From assembly GCA_910574995.1 (NCBI GenBank), contig CAJTCS010000013.1, forward strand, positions 2,501 through 58,430: a DNA stretch of 55,930 bases. The letters run 5' to 3'. Below, one piece after another: positions 1-10,037 of the stretch. The translations under genes were made by a program, and so were the position numbers. How positions within the stretch are numbered: position 1 is the first letter of the stretch; every line of letters starts with the position of its first letter. Source of the stretch: Oscillospiraceae bacterium (GTDB lineage Bacteria; Bacillota; Clostridia; Oscillospirales; Acutalibacteraceae). The notes under the pieces are model-generated. The model had not been told where the DNA came from. It ran no database searches and saw nothing but the letters and a program-made list of their open reading frames with translations.

Positions 1-2297
<2,297 letters not shown>

Positions 2298-2392
2298 AGT
2301 ACTCTTTCTTGAGTCTTTGTGTCTCTTTGATGTGCCCCACACATCTCTTCTATCTTCGCTTCTTCCTTTATTCAGTTTTTAGGGTACAATAT

Positions 2393-2468
2393 GCACCATT
2401 AGCTCAGTTGGTAGAGCACCTGACTCTTAATCAGGGTGTCCCGGGTTCGAGTCCCTGATGGTGCACCA
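2393..2468 (+). tRNA. tRNA-Lys (anticodon CTT)
   Basis: Folds as a 76-nt cloverleaf with encoded CCA. The acceptor is GCACCAT/ATGGTGC, the D stem GCTC/GAGC, and the anticodon stem CCTGA/TCAGG around loop CTCTTAA. The T stem CCGGG/CCCTG contains one C-T mismatch at the 50-64 pair. It lies 95 bases after the 23S 3' end and heads a three-tRNA cluster. Confidence 0.95.
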
Positions 2469-2471
2469 TAT

Positions 2472-2546
2472 GGCCCGTTGGTCAAGCGGTTAAGACAGCG
2501 GCCTCTCACGCCGTTAACGTGGGTTCGATTCCCGCACGGGTCACCA
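2472..2546 (+). tRNA. tRNA-Glu (anticodon CTC)
   Basis: 75-nt cloverleaf with encoded CCA, three bases after tRNA-Lys. The acceptor is GGCCCGT/ACGGGTC and the anticodon loop CTCTCAC on stem GCGGC/GCCGT. The T arm is GTGGG TTCGATT CCCGC. The D arm (GTCA-AGCGGTTA-AGAC) is the usual tRNA-Glu form. Confidence 0.95.
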
Positions 2547-2552
2547 ATATTT

Positions 2553-2628
2553 TCCTCCTTAGCTCAGTCGGTAGAGCATGCGGCTGTTAACCGCAGGGTC
2601 GTTGGTTCGAGTCCAACAGGGGGAGCCA
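2553..2628 (+). tRNA. tRNA-Asn (anticodon GTT)
   Basis: 76-nt cloverleaf with encoded CCA. The acceptor is TCCTCCT/AGGGGGA (one G-U pair), the D stem GCTC/GAGC, the anticodon stem TGCGG/CCGCA with loop CTGTTAA, and the T stem GTTGG/CCAAC. It is the last tRNA of the cluster and is followed within four bases by a terminator. Confidence 0.96.
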
Positions 2629-2631
2629 TTA

Positions 2632-2662
2632 AAGGGTTGCGGTTGCAATCCTTTTTTCTTTT
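2632..2662 (+). terminator. Intrinsic terminator of the rRNA-tRNA unit
   Basis: Nine-pair stem AAGGGTTGC / GCAATCCTT (one G-U) with loop GGTT, followed by a run of ten T with one C. It directly follows tRNA-Asn. Confidence 0.9.
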
Positions 2663-2680
2663 GTGAAGGTAAAAAAGAGG

Positions 2681-2712
2681 AGGCCGGGCCCCATTTGTTT
2701 GGTTCCCGGCCT
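2681..2712 (-). terminator. Terminator of the Dlt-like operon (possibly bidirectional)
   Basis: Arms AGGCCGGG at 2681-2688 and CCCGGCCT at 2705-2712 form an eight-pair stem. Read on the minus strand it is followed by CCTCTTTTTT, which fits termination of the converging operon. On the plus strand it is followed by TTGTCTTTTT, so it may also back up the tRNA terminator. Confidence 0.85.
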
Positions 2713-2732
2713 TTGTCTTTTTCCGATATTTT

Positions 2733-2963
2733 TTACTCTTCATCTTGGATGCGGCAGACCATATCCCACATGGCTGCGGCGCTGTTGAAGTTTTCTGGCA
2801 CCAGATATTTAGGGGAAATCTCAATGTCAAAGGTATTGGCAATCTCGGCCACCAGGGAAACGATACTGAATGAATCCAGCAGCTTGCCATCTATCAGATT
2901 GTCAGCTGTTTCATAATCAATGTCCGGGTCGATTTCCTCCAAGATTTCTAGTAGTTCGTCCAT
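2733..2963 (-). CDS. Acyl/peptidyl carrier protein, DltC-like
   Basis: 76-residue acidic carrier protein. The motif LDSFSIVSL places the phosphopantetheine-accepting serine at residue 31, and size and composition fit ACP/DltC proteins. The start is set by GGAGG eight bases upstream of ATG. It is the last gene of a minus-strand operon, 22 bases after the adenylation enzyme, so it is most likely the carrier that this enzyme loads with an activated amino or carboxylic acid for transfer outward by the MBOAT protein. The loaded acid cannot be read from the sequence. D-alanine is the obvious guess from the Dlt parallel. A free-standing fatty-acid ACP is less likely in this context. Confidence 0.88.
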   Translation of the reverse strand: MDELLEILEEIDPDIDYETADNLIDGKLLDSFSIVSLVAEIANTFDIEISPKYLVPENFNSAAAMWDMVCRIQDEE

Positions 2964-2985
2964 ACATGTACCTCCATTCCTGTTT

Positions 2986-4479
2986 TTATAGCCCCAGCCC
3001 CTGTTTTAAAGCGGGGCGGTCAATTTTACCGTTGGCGTTCAGAGGGATTTCAGGCACCAGCAGTACCTTGCCGGGCACCATATAGTCGGCAAGGGCGCTT
3101 TTTAAAGCGGCCCGTATCTCTTTGGCCGTTGCCTGGAAGCCTGGGAGCAGCTGGCATATTAACAGGATCTTCCCTTTTTCCTGTTGATATAAGCAGCAGC
3201 AGCGTTGTACGCATTCCAAAGCCAAGGCAGCGGCCTCGATTTCCCCCCCCTCAATGCGCCGGCCCATGTGCTTGAACTGATGGTCCTTCCGGGCCGCGAA
3301 TACCAGTAGACCATCTTCCCGGTATTGGGCCAGGTCCCCGGTGTGTAAAACCCGTTGTAGGCCATCCTGGGCAAAAGCAGCGGCTGTTTTTGCCGTGTCC
3401 CTATAATAGCCTAGGGCCAGTGCCGGGGAACACACGCATACCTCCCCAACCGTACCTAGTTGGGTGATAGGTTTTCCGCCGCCGTCCAAAAAGACCTGGC
3501 AGTTGGGCATAGCTTGGCCCATAGGCAATGTCTCGTTGTCGCCATACTCCCCTTCTACCCGGTAATAGCAGCATATGCCCGCAATCTCTGTAGACCCATA
3601 CAGGTTCACAAATGCCACCTCTGGCAGGGCGGCCCGCCAACGGTTCAGCTGTTTCATGGGGAATACCTCCCCCACAAAGAAGACATAGCGCAGGTATTGG
3701 GGCTTGACTTCTGCAAAAGTGTTCAGCTGCGTGACCAAGGACAGCGCGGAAGGCACCCAACAGATACAGCTTACCTGCCGCTGGTTCATGTGCCTGACCA
3801 GCTGTACCGGGAAAGTGAACAGCCCCCCATCTAGGATTTCCAGCCGGGCCCCCAGCCGCAGGCACAGGTACAGGTCTTTGGCAGAGGCGTCGAAAAAGAA
3901 TGGCGTCTGGTTCCCCACTACCTCCTCTTGAGAAAGGGGGAAGACTTCTAGGAATGCCTCTATAAAGTTCCTGACAGCCCCATGGCTCTTAAGCACCCCT
4001 TTTGGCGTACCAGTAGAGCCGGACGTATAAAGCAGGCATAGGGGCTGTTCTGGGCCATGCTGGGGGCATGGCAGGGGGAGGGCCCGGCCCTGGCTGGCCG
4101 CTTCCTCCAGGCAGGCCACTGCCCCGGGGAAGCTTACCCCAGCGGGTAAGCCGTCCTCGGGGCTGGAGGTGAGCAGCAGGCTGGGCTGGCAGTCATCCAG
4201 CAGCTTTTGCAGTTTAGCTGGGGGCAGGGCTGGGTCAATGGGCACATAAAAGCAGCTTGCCCATAATACCCCGTAAAAAAGCACCGGGACAGCCGCCCGG
4301 TGCTGTGCCCACACGGCCACCGGCCGGTTGGGTTGTTCCCGGCTGGCAATGAAAGCCCCCACCCGTTGGGACTGTTCAAGCAGTTCCCCGTAGGTGAAAG
4401 TATCCTGCCCGTCGGCCAGGGCTGTTTTGCCTGGGCAACGGGCTGCCGCCTCTGTAAGATATTGTAAAACAGAATCCAT
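2986..4479 (-). CDS. AMP-forming adenylation enzyme, DltA-like
   Basis: 497-residue member of the ANL (adenylate-forming) superfamily. It should activate an acid with ATP and load it on the adjacent carrier protein. Core motifs are present in order: LLYTSGSTGTPKG (ATP loop), NLYGSTE, LHTGDL, the hinge segment FKHMGRRIEGGEIE, and the C-terminal NANGKID with the catalytic lysine. It is a stand-alone A domain without condensation or thiolation domains. The start ATG has AAAGGGG upstream. The length matches DltA, and the neighbours (MBOAT, SGNH protein, carrier) are the four activities of D-alanylation of teichoic acid. A non-ribosomal-peptide-like amino acid activation for a different polymer remains possible. 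The 143-base gap upstream (4480-4622) holds only a loose inverted repeat. Confidence 0.85.
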   Translation of the reverse strand: MDSVLQYLTEAAARCPGKTALADGQDTFTYGELLEQSQRVGAFIASREQPNRPVAVWAQHRAAVPVLFYGVLWASCFYVPIDPALPPAKLQKLLDDCQPSLLLTSSPEDGLPAGVSFPGAVACLEEAASQGRALPLPCPQHGPEQPLCLLYTSGSTGTPKGVLKSHGAVRNFIEAFLEVFPLSQEEVVGNQTPFFFDASAKDLYLCLRLGARLEILDGGLFTFPVQLVRHMNQRQVSCICWVPSALSLVTQLNTFAEVKPQYLRYVFFVGEVFPMKQLNRWRAALPEVAFVNLYGSTEIAGICCYYRVEGEYGDNETLPMGQAMPNCQVFLDGGGKPITQLGTVGEVCVCSPALALGYYRDTAKTAAAFAQDGLQRVLHTGDLAQYREDGLLVFAARKDHQFKHMGRRIEGGEIEAAALALECVQRCCCLYQQEKGKILLICQLLPGFQATAKEIRAALKSALADYMVPGKVLLVPEIPLNANGKIDRPALKQGLGL

Positions 4480-4622
4480 AACGATTCCCCTTTCTCAGCT
4501 GCCCCGGCACTCGGGCCGGAAAGCCCCCCGCCAAGGCTTTTCAGCCACGGCCAGAGAAAAACCTCCTGGCGGGGCCCAGCTGCCGGCCAAGATGGAAAGC
4601 GGGGAAGCCCCCCCCCGGCTTT

Positions 4623-5645
4623 TTAAGGCAGGGCTTGCAGCCTTTCGTGGATGGCCTCTTCATAAGAGCTATAGAATAGGGCGTCCGGGTCGTCCGACGT
4701 AAGCACCTCCGCCAGGTCGAAGGGGAAATCCTGGGCGCTGGCTTCGCACAGGTGGTGCTGGTCGAAATAGGCGCTGGCTTCTGGGTAACGCTCTAGCTTG
4801 TCCTTTTTTAGGTTGAAGTCGTAAAAGGGCACGCCCCATTTTTCACTGACTCCCTGGTGTACACGCAGCACCGCGTCAAAGCCGTCGGTAGACCACAGCA
4901 TATATTCCGAAAGGGGTGTGGCAATCATCACTACCTCCACGCCCTTTTCCCGGCACAGGGCCAGGCAGGCGTCCAGCCAATACATGTTCTCTTCCTGGGG
5001 CTCTGTGGCCAGGGTCTCTGTGTGGTAATCCCGTTGATACGATTCCGGCCCCGGCATGGGGGAAGGCTCCAATCCCGGCCAGAAGCCATGGGTCTCATAA
5101 TGCTTGGAAGGGGCCAGTTCTCCGGCCAGCAGCTGCCGCCAGGTGCGTACCCCCCGGTTCATGGTGTCATACAGCAGCTGGGCCCAGTCGCTGGGGGGCA
5201 CCTGTTTGCAGAAGTAGTCCAGCCACAAATCCAGCCTGTCGGACCGCCCCAGCTGGTAGATGCTCCCTTCCAGGCCGTAGCCGCTGCTATACGATCGGGA
5301 CAGGGCGTCGTAGGAAAGCTCTAGGATCACGGTGTCCACCGGGTTGCGCTCCAGCTCCTCCTTCAAAAATAGATACCGGCCGTACATAGTTTGCAAGGGC
5401 GTGCCCAGGTCATAGCTGGAGCACCCCAAAGCCTCGTCCAGGGCCCGGGGGTCGATGGCCCGCAGGCCTTGGGAGGCGCTGGATACCAGCAGGTCAAACT
5501 GCCCTGCCAGGTCCTTGCGCACCCAGGCGTCCTGATAGGGGTATGTGCCCCAGGCATAATAGGGGAAAACAACGGCGGCTGTCAGCAGCGAGAAGAACAG
5601 CGCCACCCACAAGACGGAGCATACGGCCTTCTTAAAATTGCGCAT
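4623..5645 (-). CDS. Membrane-anchored SGNH-like protein, DltD-like
   Basis: 340 residues. An N-terminal transmembrane anchor (about residues 7-29) precedes an extracytoplasmic domain. SSASQG at residues 55-60 sits where SGNH/DltD proteins carry the nucleophile serine, and DQHHLCEAS near residue 290 resembles the DxxH block. ATG at 5645 is chosen because it overlaps the 3' end of the MBOAT gene by 14 bases, the usual coupling. Longer frames run into that gene. By position it probably acts outside the membrane with the MBOAT protein in transfer or proofreading of the acyl group. The first block differs from the usual GDS/GSS, so catalytic competence is not certain. Confidence 0.75.
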   Translation of the reverse strand: MRNFKKAVCSVLWVALFFSLLTAAVVFPYYAWGTYPYQDAWVRKDLAGQFDLLVSSASQGLRAIDPRALDEALGCSSYDLGTPLQTMYGRYLFLKEELERNPVDTVILELSYDALSRSYSSGYGLEGSIYQLGRSDRLDLWLDYFCKQVPPSDWAQLLYDTMNRGVRTWRQLLAGELAPSKHYETHGFWPGLEPSPMPGPESYQRDYHTETLATEPQEENMYWLDACLALCREKGVEVVMIATPLSEYMLWSTDGFDAVLRVHQGVSEKWGVPFYDFNLKKDKLERYPEASAYFDQHHLCEASAQDFPFDLAEVLTSDDPDALFYSSYEEAIHERLQALP

Positions 5646-7215
5646 ACATGAAGCCCCCCCCATTGCCGGAAGCCGGCACGCCGAAATAGACGATGAGCAC
5701 CAGCAGCACCGCCAGGGCAAAGGCCCGCAGGGGCATGGGCGCTTTGCCAAACCAGGCCCGCACCGGGCCCTTACGCTGCAGCAGGCTGACAAACAGCAGC
5801 AGCCCTGTGGCCAGCAGGACCATTAGTAAGGAGGAGAAGGCCAACCCATAAGGGAACAGGTCCCCATAGGTAGGCGGCCCCCAGCTGCGGAACGCTTGCC
5901 TCCACAGGCCCAGCCCTTGGCTAAGGGTCCCCACCTCTGGCAGCACCTTGATGAAGCATACCAAAAGGTAGGTGCGGGCCACCTGGAACAGCCGCCATCC
6001 AAAAGCCTCCTCCCGCACGCGGAGCTTTCCCCGGGCCCACTGGTATAACGGCTCTAGCCATAAAGATACGATGATGAACAGGCCGTTCACGCCGCCCCAG
6101 GCAATGTAGGCCCAGCTGGCCCCATGCCACACGCCTGTCACCAGCCACACGGCCACCAAGGCAATGGACGCGGGCAAAGCCTGGGCAAAGGCCTTGCCCA
6201 GGCGGCCCCGGGCCCATTTCCCCAGGCGGGTGTTCCATTTGGATACGGCGATGGGGTAATAGATATAGTTTTTGAACCAGGCCCCCAGGGTGATATGCCA
6301 CCGCCGCCAATATTCGGCAATGGACTTGGAAAAATAAGGCCGCAGGAAGTTCTCCTCCAGCCGGATGCCCAAAACCTGGCACAGGCCGCACATAATGTCC
6401 ATATAGCCGGAGAAGTCGGCGTAGATCTGGACGCTGTAAAAAAAGACGCCCACCAGCACGGCGGGGCCGGTATACTGGGCGTAATTTTCAAATACCGCGG
6501 CGACGCAGGGGGCAAGGGTGTCGGCCAGCGCCAGCTTTTTGAAGAACCCCCACACCATGCGCTGGCCGCCGGCGGCGAAATTTTCCCAGGAAAAACTGTG
6601 GGGCTGGAAAAGCTGCCCCGCCAGCTGGGAATAGGCGTTGATGGGCCCCTGGGTGACCTGCGGGAAAAAAGAGGTGAACAGCAGCACCTTAAAAAAGTTC
6701 TTTTCCGGCTCTACCTTTTCCCAATATACGTCGATGAGGTACCCCATGGTCTGGAAGGTGTAAAAGGAGATGCCCAGGGGCGCCAGCAGGGAAAAAGAGT
6801 TGTCCAGCCGGAAGCCGCCGAACAGGCCCATTAGGTAATTCAGCTGGTCTATGGCAAAATGGGCATATTTGAACACGCAGAGGATGCCGAAATTCAGGAC
6901 CAATACGGCGGCCAGGGCCAGGCGCTTTTTCCGGGTGTTCTTTTGGCGGAGTGCGCTCTTCTCCTCCCGGGTGAGTTCCTTGTGGGTCTTAAAGTAAGCT
7001 TTCTGCCCTTGGGAGACGCGGCCCATCCGCCGGGCGCAGGCATAGGCGGAAAGGGCCGTGACAGCCAGGTATATCCAGGACCTCGGCCCGGACAACAGAT
7101 AAAAGGCGGTGCTGAAAAGCAGCAGCGCCACCCATTGCAGCCGTTTGGGCACAAGGAAATACAACGCCGCCAGGGCGATGGAAAAGGCCACAAAGGCCAG
7201 GGACGTGATGGACAT
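5632..7215 (-). CDS. MBOAT O-acyltransferase, DltB/AlgI-like
   Basis: About 527 residues, polytopic. The membrane-bound O-acyltransferase signature is clear: SFYTFQTMGYLIDVYW, YADFSGYMDI, YWRRWHITLGAWF, and the invariant histidine in TGVWHGASW near residue 363. Such proteins move an acyl group across or at the membrane onto a sugar hydroxyl. ATG at 7215 is preferred over GTG at 7221 because GGAGG lies seven bases upstream of the ATG. It is the first gene of the four-gene Dlt-like operon, with a promoter at 7432-7460 and a leader of about 210 bases. In sequence character it reads more like AlgI/PatA than like compact DltB. Function is inferred from family and context. Confidence 0.87.
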   Translation of the reverse strand: MSITSLAFVAFSIALAALYFLVPKRLQWVALLLFSTAFYLLSGPRSWIYLAVTALSAYACARRMGRVSQGQKAYFKTHKELTREEKSALRQKNTRKKRLALAAVLVLNFGILCVFKYAHFAIDQLNYLMGLFGGFRLDNSFSLLAPLGISFYTFQTMGYLIDVYWEKVEPEKNFFKVLLFTSFFPQVTQGPINAYSQLAGQLFQPHSFSWENFAAGGQRMVWGFFKKLALADTLAPCVAAVFENYAQYTGPAVLVGVFFYSVQIYADFSGYMDIMCGLCQVLGIRLEENFLRPYFSKSIAEYWRRWHITLGAWFKNYIYYPIAVSKWNTRLGKWARGRLGKAFAQALPASIALVAVWLVTGVWHGASWAYIAWGGVNGLFIIVSLWLEPLYQWARGKLRVREEAFGWRLFQVARTYLLVCFIKVLPEVGTLSQGLGLWRQAFRSWGPPTYGDLFPYGLAFSSLLMVLLATGLLLFVSLLQRKGPVRAWFGKAPMPLRAFALAVLLVLIVYFGVPASGNGGGFMYAQF

Positions 7216-7431
7216 GCCCACCCCTCCGCATCCCCCCAGCCGGGGGTAAAATACAACGGCCTTACCAGCATTTGCAGCCTGGCCGGAAATATCCGGGCGG
7301 GGCGGGCAAATGCCGCCAAAAGGGCCGCGCCGCAGCCAAAATGGGCCGAACGCGCCCTGCCGCCTAACTGGCTTTGGCTAAACCAGACGCGGGGTTTTCC
7401 TTGCGGGAACCCTTTTGGAATGTACGACTGT

Positions 7432-7460
7432 ATCTTACCATAGGGGGTGTGGCTTGTCAA
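7432..7460 (-). promoter_or_regulatory. Sigma-A promoter of the Dlt-like operon
   Basis: On the minus strand: TTGACA (7455-7460), 17-base spacer, TAAGAT (7432-7437). It lies about 215 bases upstream of the MBOAT start, leaving a long untranslated leader (7222-7425) in which no known riboswitch was recognised. Confidence 0.75.
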
Positions 7461-7518
7461 GGATTGGGGATTTGCGGGGCGCGGCCAGAAAGAAACGCGC
7501 CCCTTGGCCATTCCCGGC

Positions 7519-8601
7519 TTACCGGCGTTTTGAAAGCGAAGCTTTAGAACGTTGGGCGCGCCCCAGCAGCCAAATCCACAGGCTGGCCAGCAAGAGGATC
7601 AGGGCAAATTCAGGAAGGGTATAGCGCCAGCTGGTGCGCAGGGCGTCGGCCCCCGCCTGGGTAAACTGGGAGAAAACCCACACCACATCCACCATAATAG
7701 GGATGTGCAGGGCCATGGCGTAAAAGCTGTTCCGGCCCAGCCAGGAAAGGTACGCGGCCGGGGCGGCCAAGAGGCGGCCGGCGGGGACGGACGAAAGGAG
7801 GACGCTCCACAAAAGGGCGGCCCCCGCGCCTAAAAAGCCGTTTAGGTAGAATAGGGGCAGGCTATCCCCCAGGCTGCCCTGGGCTATGGTGACATGGCCG
7901 TTGCGGGGGCCCAGTATCAGCAGCAACGCCCCAAAGGCCAAAGCCAGGGCGGCGCACGCCCCTTTGCGGCGGGCCGCTGCCTCATATAAGGCAGCGGGGG
8001 GGACTTTCCGGCCGAACAGGTTCCCCGCCCCGTAAAAGACAATGCCCGTCATGGCCGCGTCCAGGCTCCAGGGAAGCAGGGTAAAATCCAAAAAGCCGTG
8101 GGGCTGTACCATCCAGTACCCCGCCCCGCCGCACAGGGCGCACAGCAGGGCCGTGGCCCAGGGGGGCAGCTGGCAGAAGAGGTAGTACAGCATCTCCACC
8201 AGGAACAAGCAGGTGACGAACCACAGGGCCACATTGTGCACCAGGAACCCGCCGGAGCCCTGGGCCAGCACCGTCTGGAACAGGGGGGCCCAATAGCTTT
8301 CCACCGGGATGCCCAGCAGGGCGGCCCGCAAGGCCCAATAGGCCCAGGTGGCAAGGGAGAAGGCCGCGTAAGGCAGCAACAGCGTTTTAGCCCGGTGTTT
8401 GGCAAAGCACCAAAGGCTTTGGTGCCGTTCCTGCCGGAACAGCAGTCCCGACAGGAAAAAGAACGCCTGTATATGGAACGCATAGGCCAGCCGGTTGCTG
8501 GCCCCCGCCAGCATCAGGTGGCCCCACACCACCGCCAGCATGCACAGCCCTTTGGAGATGTCGATATAAGCCAGCCGCCTGCCCATACGCGCCCCTGTCA
8601 T
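7519..8601 (-). CDS. Acyltransferase family 3 membrane protein
   Basis: 360-residue multi-spanning protein. The N-terminal RRLAYIDISKGLCMLAVVWG followed by H is the typical acyltransferase-3 opening (D..KG....VV.GH), and FHIQAFFFLSGLLF follows. The rest is about ten hydrophobic segments ending in a basic tail. These enzymes O-acylate (often acetylate) exported carbohydrates, but the substrate is unknown. The start is placed at ATG 8601 because it overlaps the preceding PHP gene as ATGA; ATG 8586, with AGGGG upstream, is an alternative. The longer frame reaching 8904 is rejected as overlap. A GC-rich hairpin at 7476-7503 follows the gene but lacks a T-run. Confidence 0.82.
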   Translation of the reverse strand: MTGARMGRRLAYIDISKGLCMLAVVWGHLMLAGASNRLAYAFHIQAFFFLSGLLFRQERHQSLWCFAKHRAKTLLLPYAAFSLATWAYWALRAALLGIPVESYWAPLFQTVLAQGSGGFLVHNVALWFVTCLFLVEMLYYLFCQLPPWATALLCALCGGAGYWMVQPHGFLDFTLLPWSLDAAMTGIVFYGAGNLFGRKVPPAALYEAAARRKGACAALALAFGALLLILGPRNGHVTIAQGSLGDSLPLFYLNGFLGAGAALLWSVLLSSVPAGRLLAAPAAYLSWLGRNSFYAMALHIPIMVDVVWVFSQFTQAGADALRTSWRYTLPEFALILLLASLWIWLLGRAQRSKASLSKRR

Positions 8602-9419
8602 GGGAAGCGCAGGCCAAAGGGCAGCCTGCCCCCCAAGGTATACGTGGCCAGCCGGACGTCCGGCTTCACCTTTTCCCCATGGAAATCGCTGCCGCCGGTG
8701 GCCTCCAGGCCCAGCTTGTCCGCCAGTTCCAGGTAAAAGGCCCGCTGGGCGGCCGTGTGCCGGGGGTACCAGCATTCCAGGGCGTCCAGCCCATAGCCCC
8801 GCAGCGTTTTTACCAGCTCCTCCAGGGGACCGTTTTCCAGGCCGATCTGGTACGGATGCGCCAACGAGGCCCATCCCCCCGACGCCTTGATGGCCCCAAT
8901 GCACTCCTGTGCGCTGGCTTTCCGGCGTTCGGTGCGTTGGAACTCCTCTGTGTCCAGATAACGGTCGAAGGCTTCCCGGTTGCTTTCCACAAGGCCGTGC
9001 CGGACCATCACCTGGGCAAAGTGGGGGCGGCCTACCACGCCCCCTTTGGCCAAGGCCTCCACCTCTGCCAGGTCGATGGCGACGCCCTTCCCTTTCAGGA
9101 AGGAAAGGATGCGGTACTTGCGCTGGTCACGGCTGGCCCGCATCCTGGCGCATAGCTCTTGCAGCTGGGGGGCCGCGGGGGAGAAGCCGTAGCCCAAAAT
9201 GTGCAGGTTGCGGTACTCTCTGGCACTCAGCTCTACGCCGGGCAATACCCGGACCCCCAGGCGCCTCCCGGCTTCTACGGCCTCCCCGGTCCCGGCGAAG
9301 GTGTCGTGGTCGGTCAGCGCCAAAAGCTGGATGCCGGCTTCCTTTGCCAGCCCTACCAGCTGCGCGGGGGTATATTGGCCGTCCGAGCAGGTGCTGTGGG
9401 TATGCAGGTCACAGGTCAT
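8598..9419 (-). CDS. PHP-domain phosphoesterase
   Basis: 273 residues. The PHP metal-binding motifs are visible: DLHTHSTCSDGQ at the N-terminus, LTDHDT, GVELSA, and GGSDFHGE near the C-terminus. Length and motif spacing fit the family of 3',5'-nucleoside bisphosphate phosphatases/5'-3' RNA-trimming exonucleases (YciV/RNase AM-like). The exact substrate is uncertain. It is first in a two-gene minus-strand unit with the acyltransferase (ATGA overlap). Upstream, at 9445-9450 and 9455-9460, are two TATAAT hexamers on the minus strand, but no convincing -35 was found. Confidence 0.85.
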   Translation of the reverse strand: MTCDLHTHSTCSDGQYTPAQLVGLAKEAGIQLLALTDHDTFAGTGEAVEAGRRLGVRVLPGVELSAREYRNLHILGYGFSPAAPQLQELCARMRASRDQRKYRILSFLKGKGVAIDLAEVEALAKGGVVGRPHFAQVMVRHGLVESNREAFDRYLDTEEFQRTERRKASAQECIGAIKASGGWASLAHPYQIGLENGPLEELVKTLRGYGLDALECWYPRHTAAQRAFYLELADKLGLEATGGSDFHGEKVKPDVRLATYTLGGRLPFGLRFP

Positions 9420-9626
9420 GGGCAGCGCCCCTTTCCTCTCAAAAATTATACTATATTATACAACGTCGGCTGTGCCGGGGGGAATGTTAAGGCCGGCCGC
9501 ATGAAGGCCGCAGGGAAACAAAAAAATAAAAAATTTTTTCTTTGTGCGCACGGATTCGCCCTCCCCATCCGTATTATACATGAAGCCAGTAAAAGCTGGC
9601 AAAGAAAAACTAGGAGGAATGTTCCC

Positions 9627-10028
9627 ATGAAAAAGAAAATCCTGGCAGGGCTGGGCGCGGTGGCGCTGGCCTTCACGCTCAGCACAGGGGCCCTGGCCCA
9701 CCACCACGCCCTGGCCATCGAAAGGCTGTGCAACGGCCTGCAGGCGGCCTGCGGCCGTTTTGACTGCAGCTATGTGGACGCGGACGGCGACGGCGTGTGC
9801 GACAATTTTGGCGCCGGCAACTGCCTGCACGGCAACGGCGGCTATGTAGACTCCAACGGCGACGGCGTATGCGACAATTATGACCCGGACGTTTGCCCTG
9901 GGGACGGCACCGGCTGGGGCGGCGGTTATGGCGGCGGCCACCATGGCGGCGGCTGCGGTAACGGCAATGGGAACGGCTGGGGCTATGGCGGCGGCCAAGG
10001 CCATCACGGCGGCGGGCACTGCTGGTAA
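9627..10028 (+). CDS. Secreted EF-hand-like, Gly/His-rich protein
   Basis: 133 residues. A signal peptide (basic KKK, hydrophobic core, likely cut after ALA at residue 24) is followed by a mature part starting HHHALA. Two near-identical loops, YVDADGDGVCDN (49-60) and YVDSNGDGVCDN (73-84), carry the D-x-D/N-x-D-G pattern of EF-hand or thrombospondin-3-like calcium sites. The C-terminal 40 residues are almost only Gly, His, Asn, Trp and Tyr, ending HCW. There are about ten cysteines. AGGAGG lies nine bases before the ATG. The sigma factor gene begins nine bases after the stop, so it is probably co-transcribed and may be the target or sensor component. It may bind calcium or transition metals. 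No function has been assigned to it. Confidence 0.85.
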   Translation: MKKKILAGLGAVALAFTLSTGALAHHHALAIERLCNGLQAACGRFDCSYVDADGDGVCDNFGAGNCLHGNGGYVDSNGDGVCDNYDPDVCPGDGTGWGGGYGGGHHGGGCGNGNGNGWGYGGGQGHHGGGHCW

Positions 10029-10037
10029 ACCACTGCC

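Noticed and set aside
2385-2390. TACAAT directly before tRNA-Lys as a promoter -10
   Set aside because: It lies two bases from the mature tRNA 5' end, so transcription would begin inside the tRNA, and no -35 is present.
4526-4574. CCCCGCCA/TGGCGGGG pair in the 143-base gap of the Dlt-like operon as a processing hairpin
   Set aside because: An eight-base stem with a 33-base loop in very GC-rich DNA is expected by chance.
7476-7503. GGGGCGCG/CGCGCCCC hairpin as terminator of the acyltransferase gene
   Set aside because: The stem is good but neither strand has a T-run after it, and it lies close to the operon promoter. Left unassigned.
8602-8904. N-terminal extension of the acyltransferase frame to 8904
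   Set aside because: The extra 101 residues are Gly/Pro/Arg low-complexity text antisense-like to nothing real and fully overlap the PHP gene in another frame. ATG 8601 gives the family-like start.
9445-9460. Two minus-strand TATAAT hexamers upstream of the PHP gene called as a promoter
   Set aside because: The nearest -35-like TTAACA gives a 24-base spacer, which is too long. Mentioned in the gene entry only.
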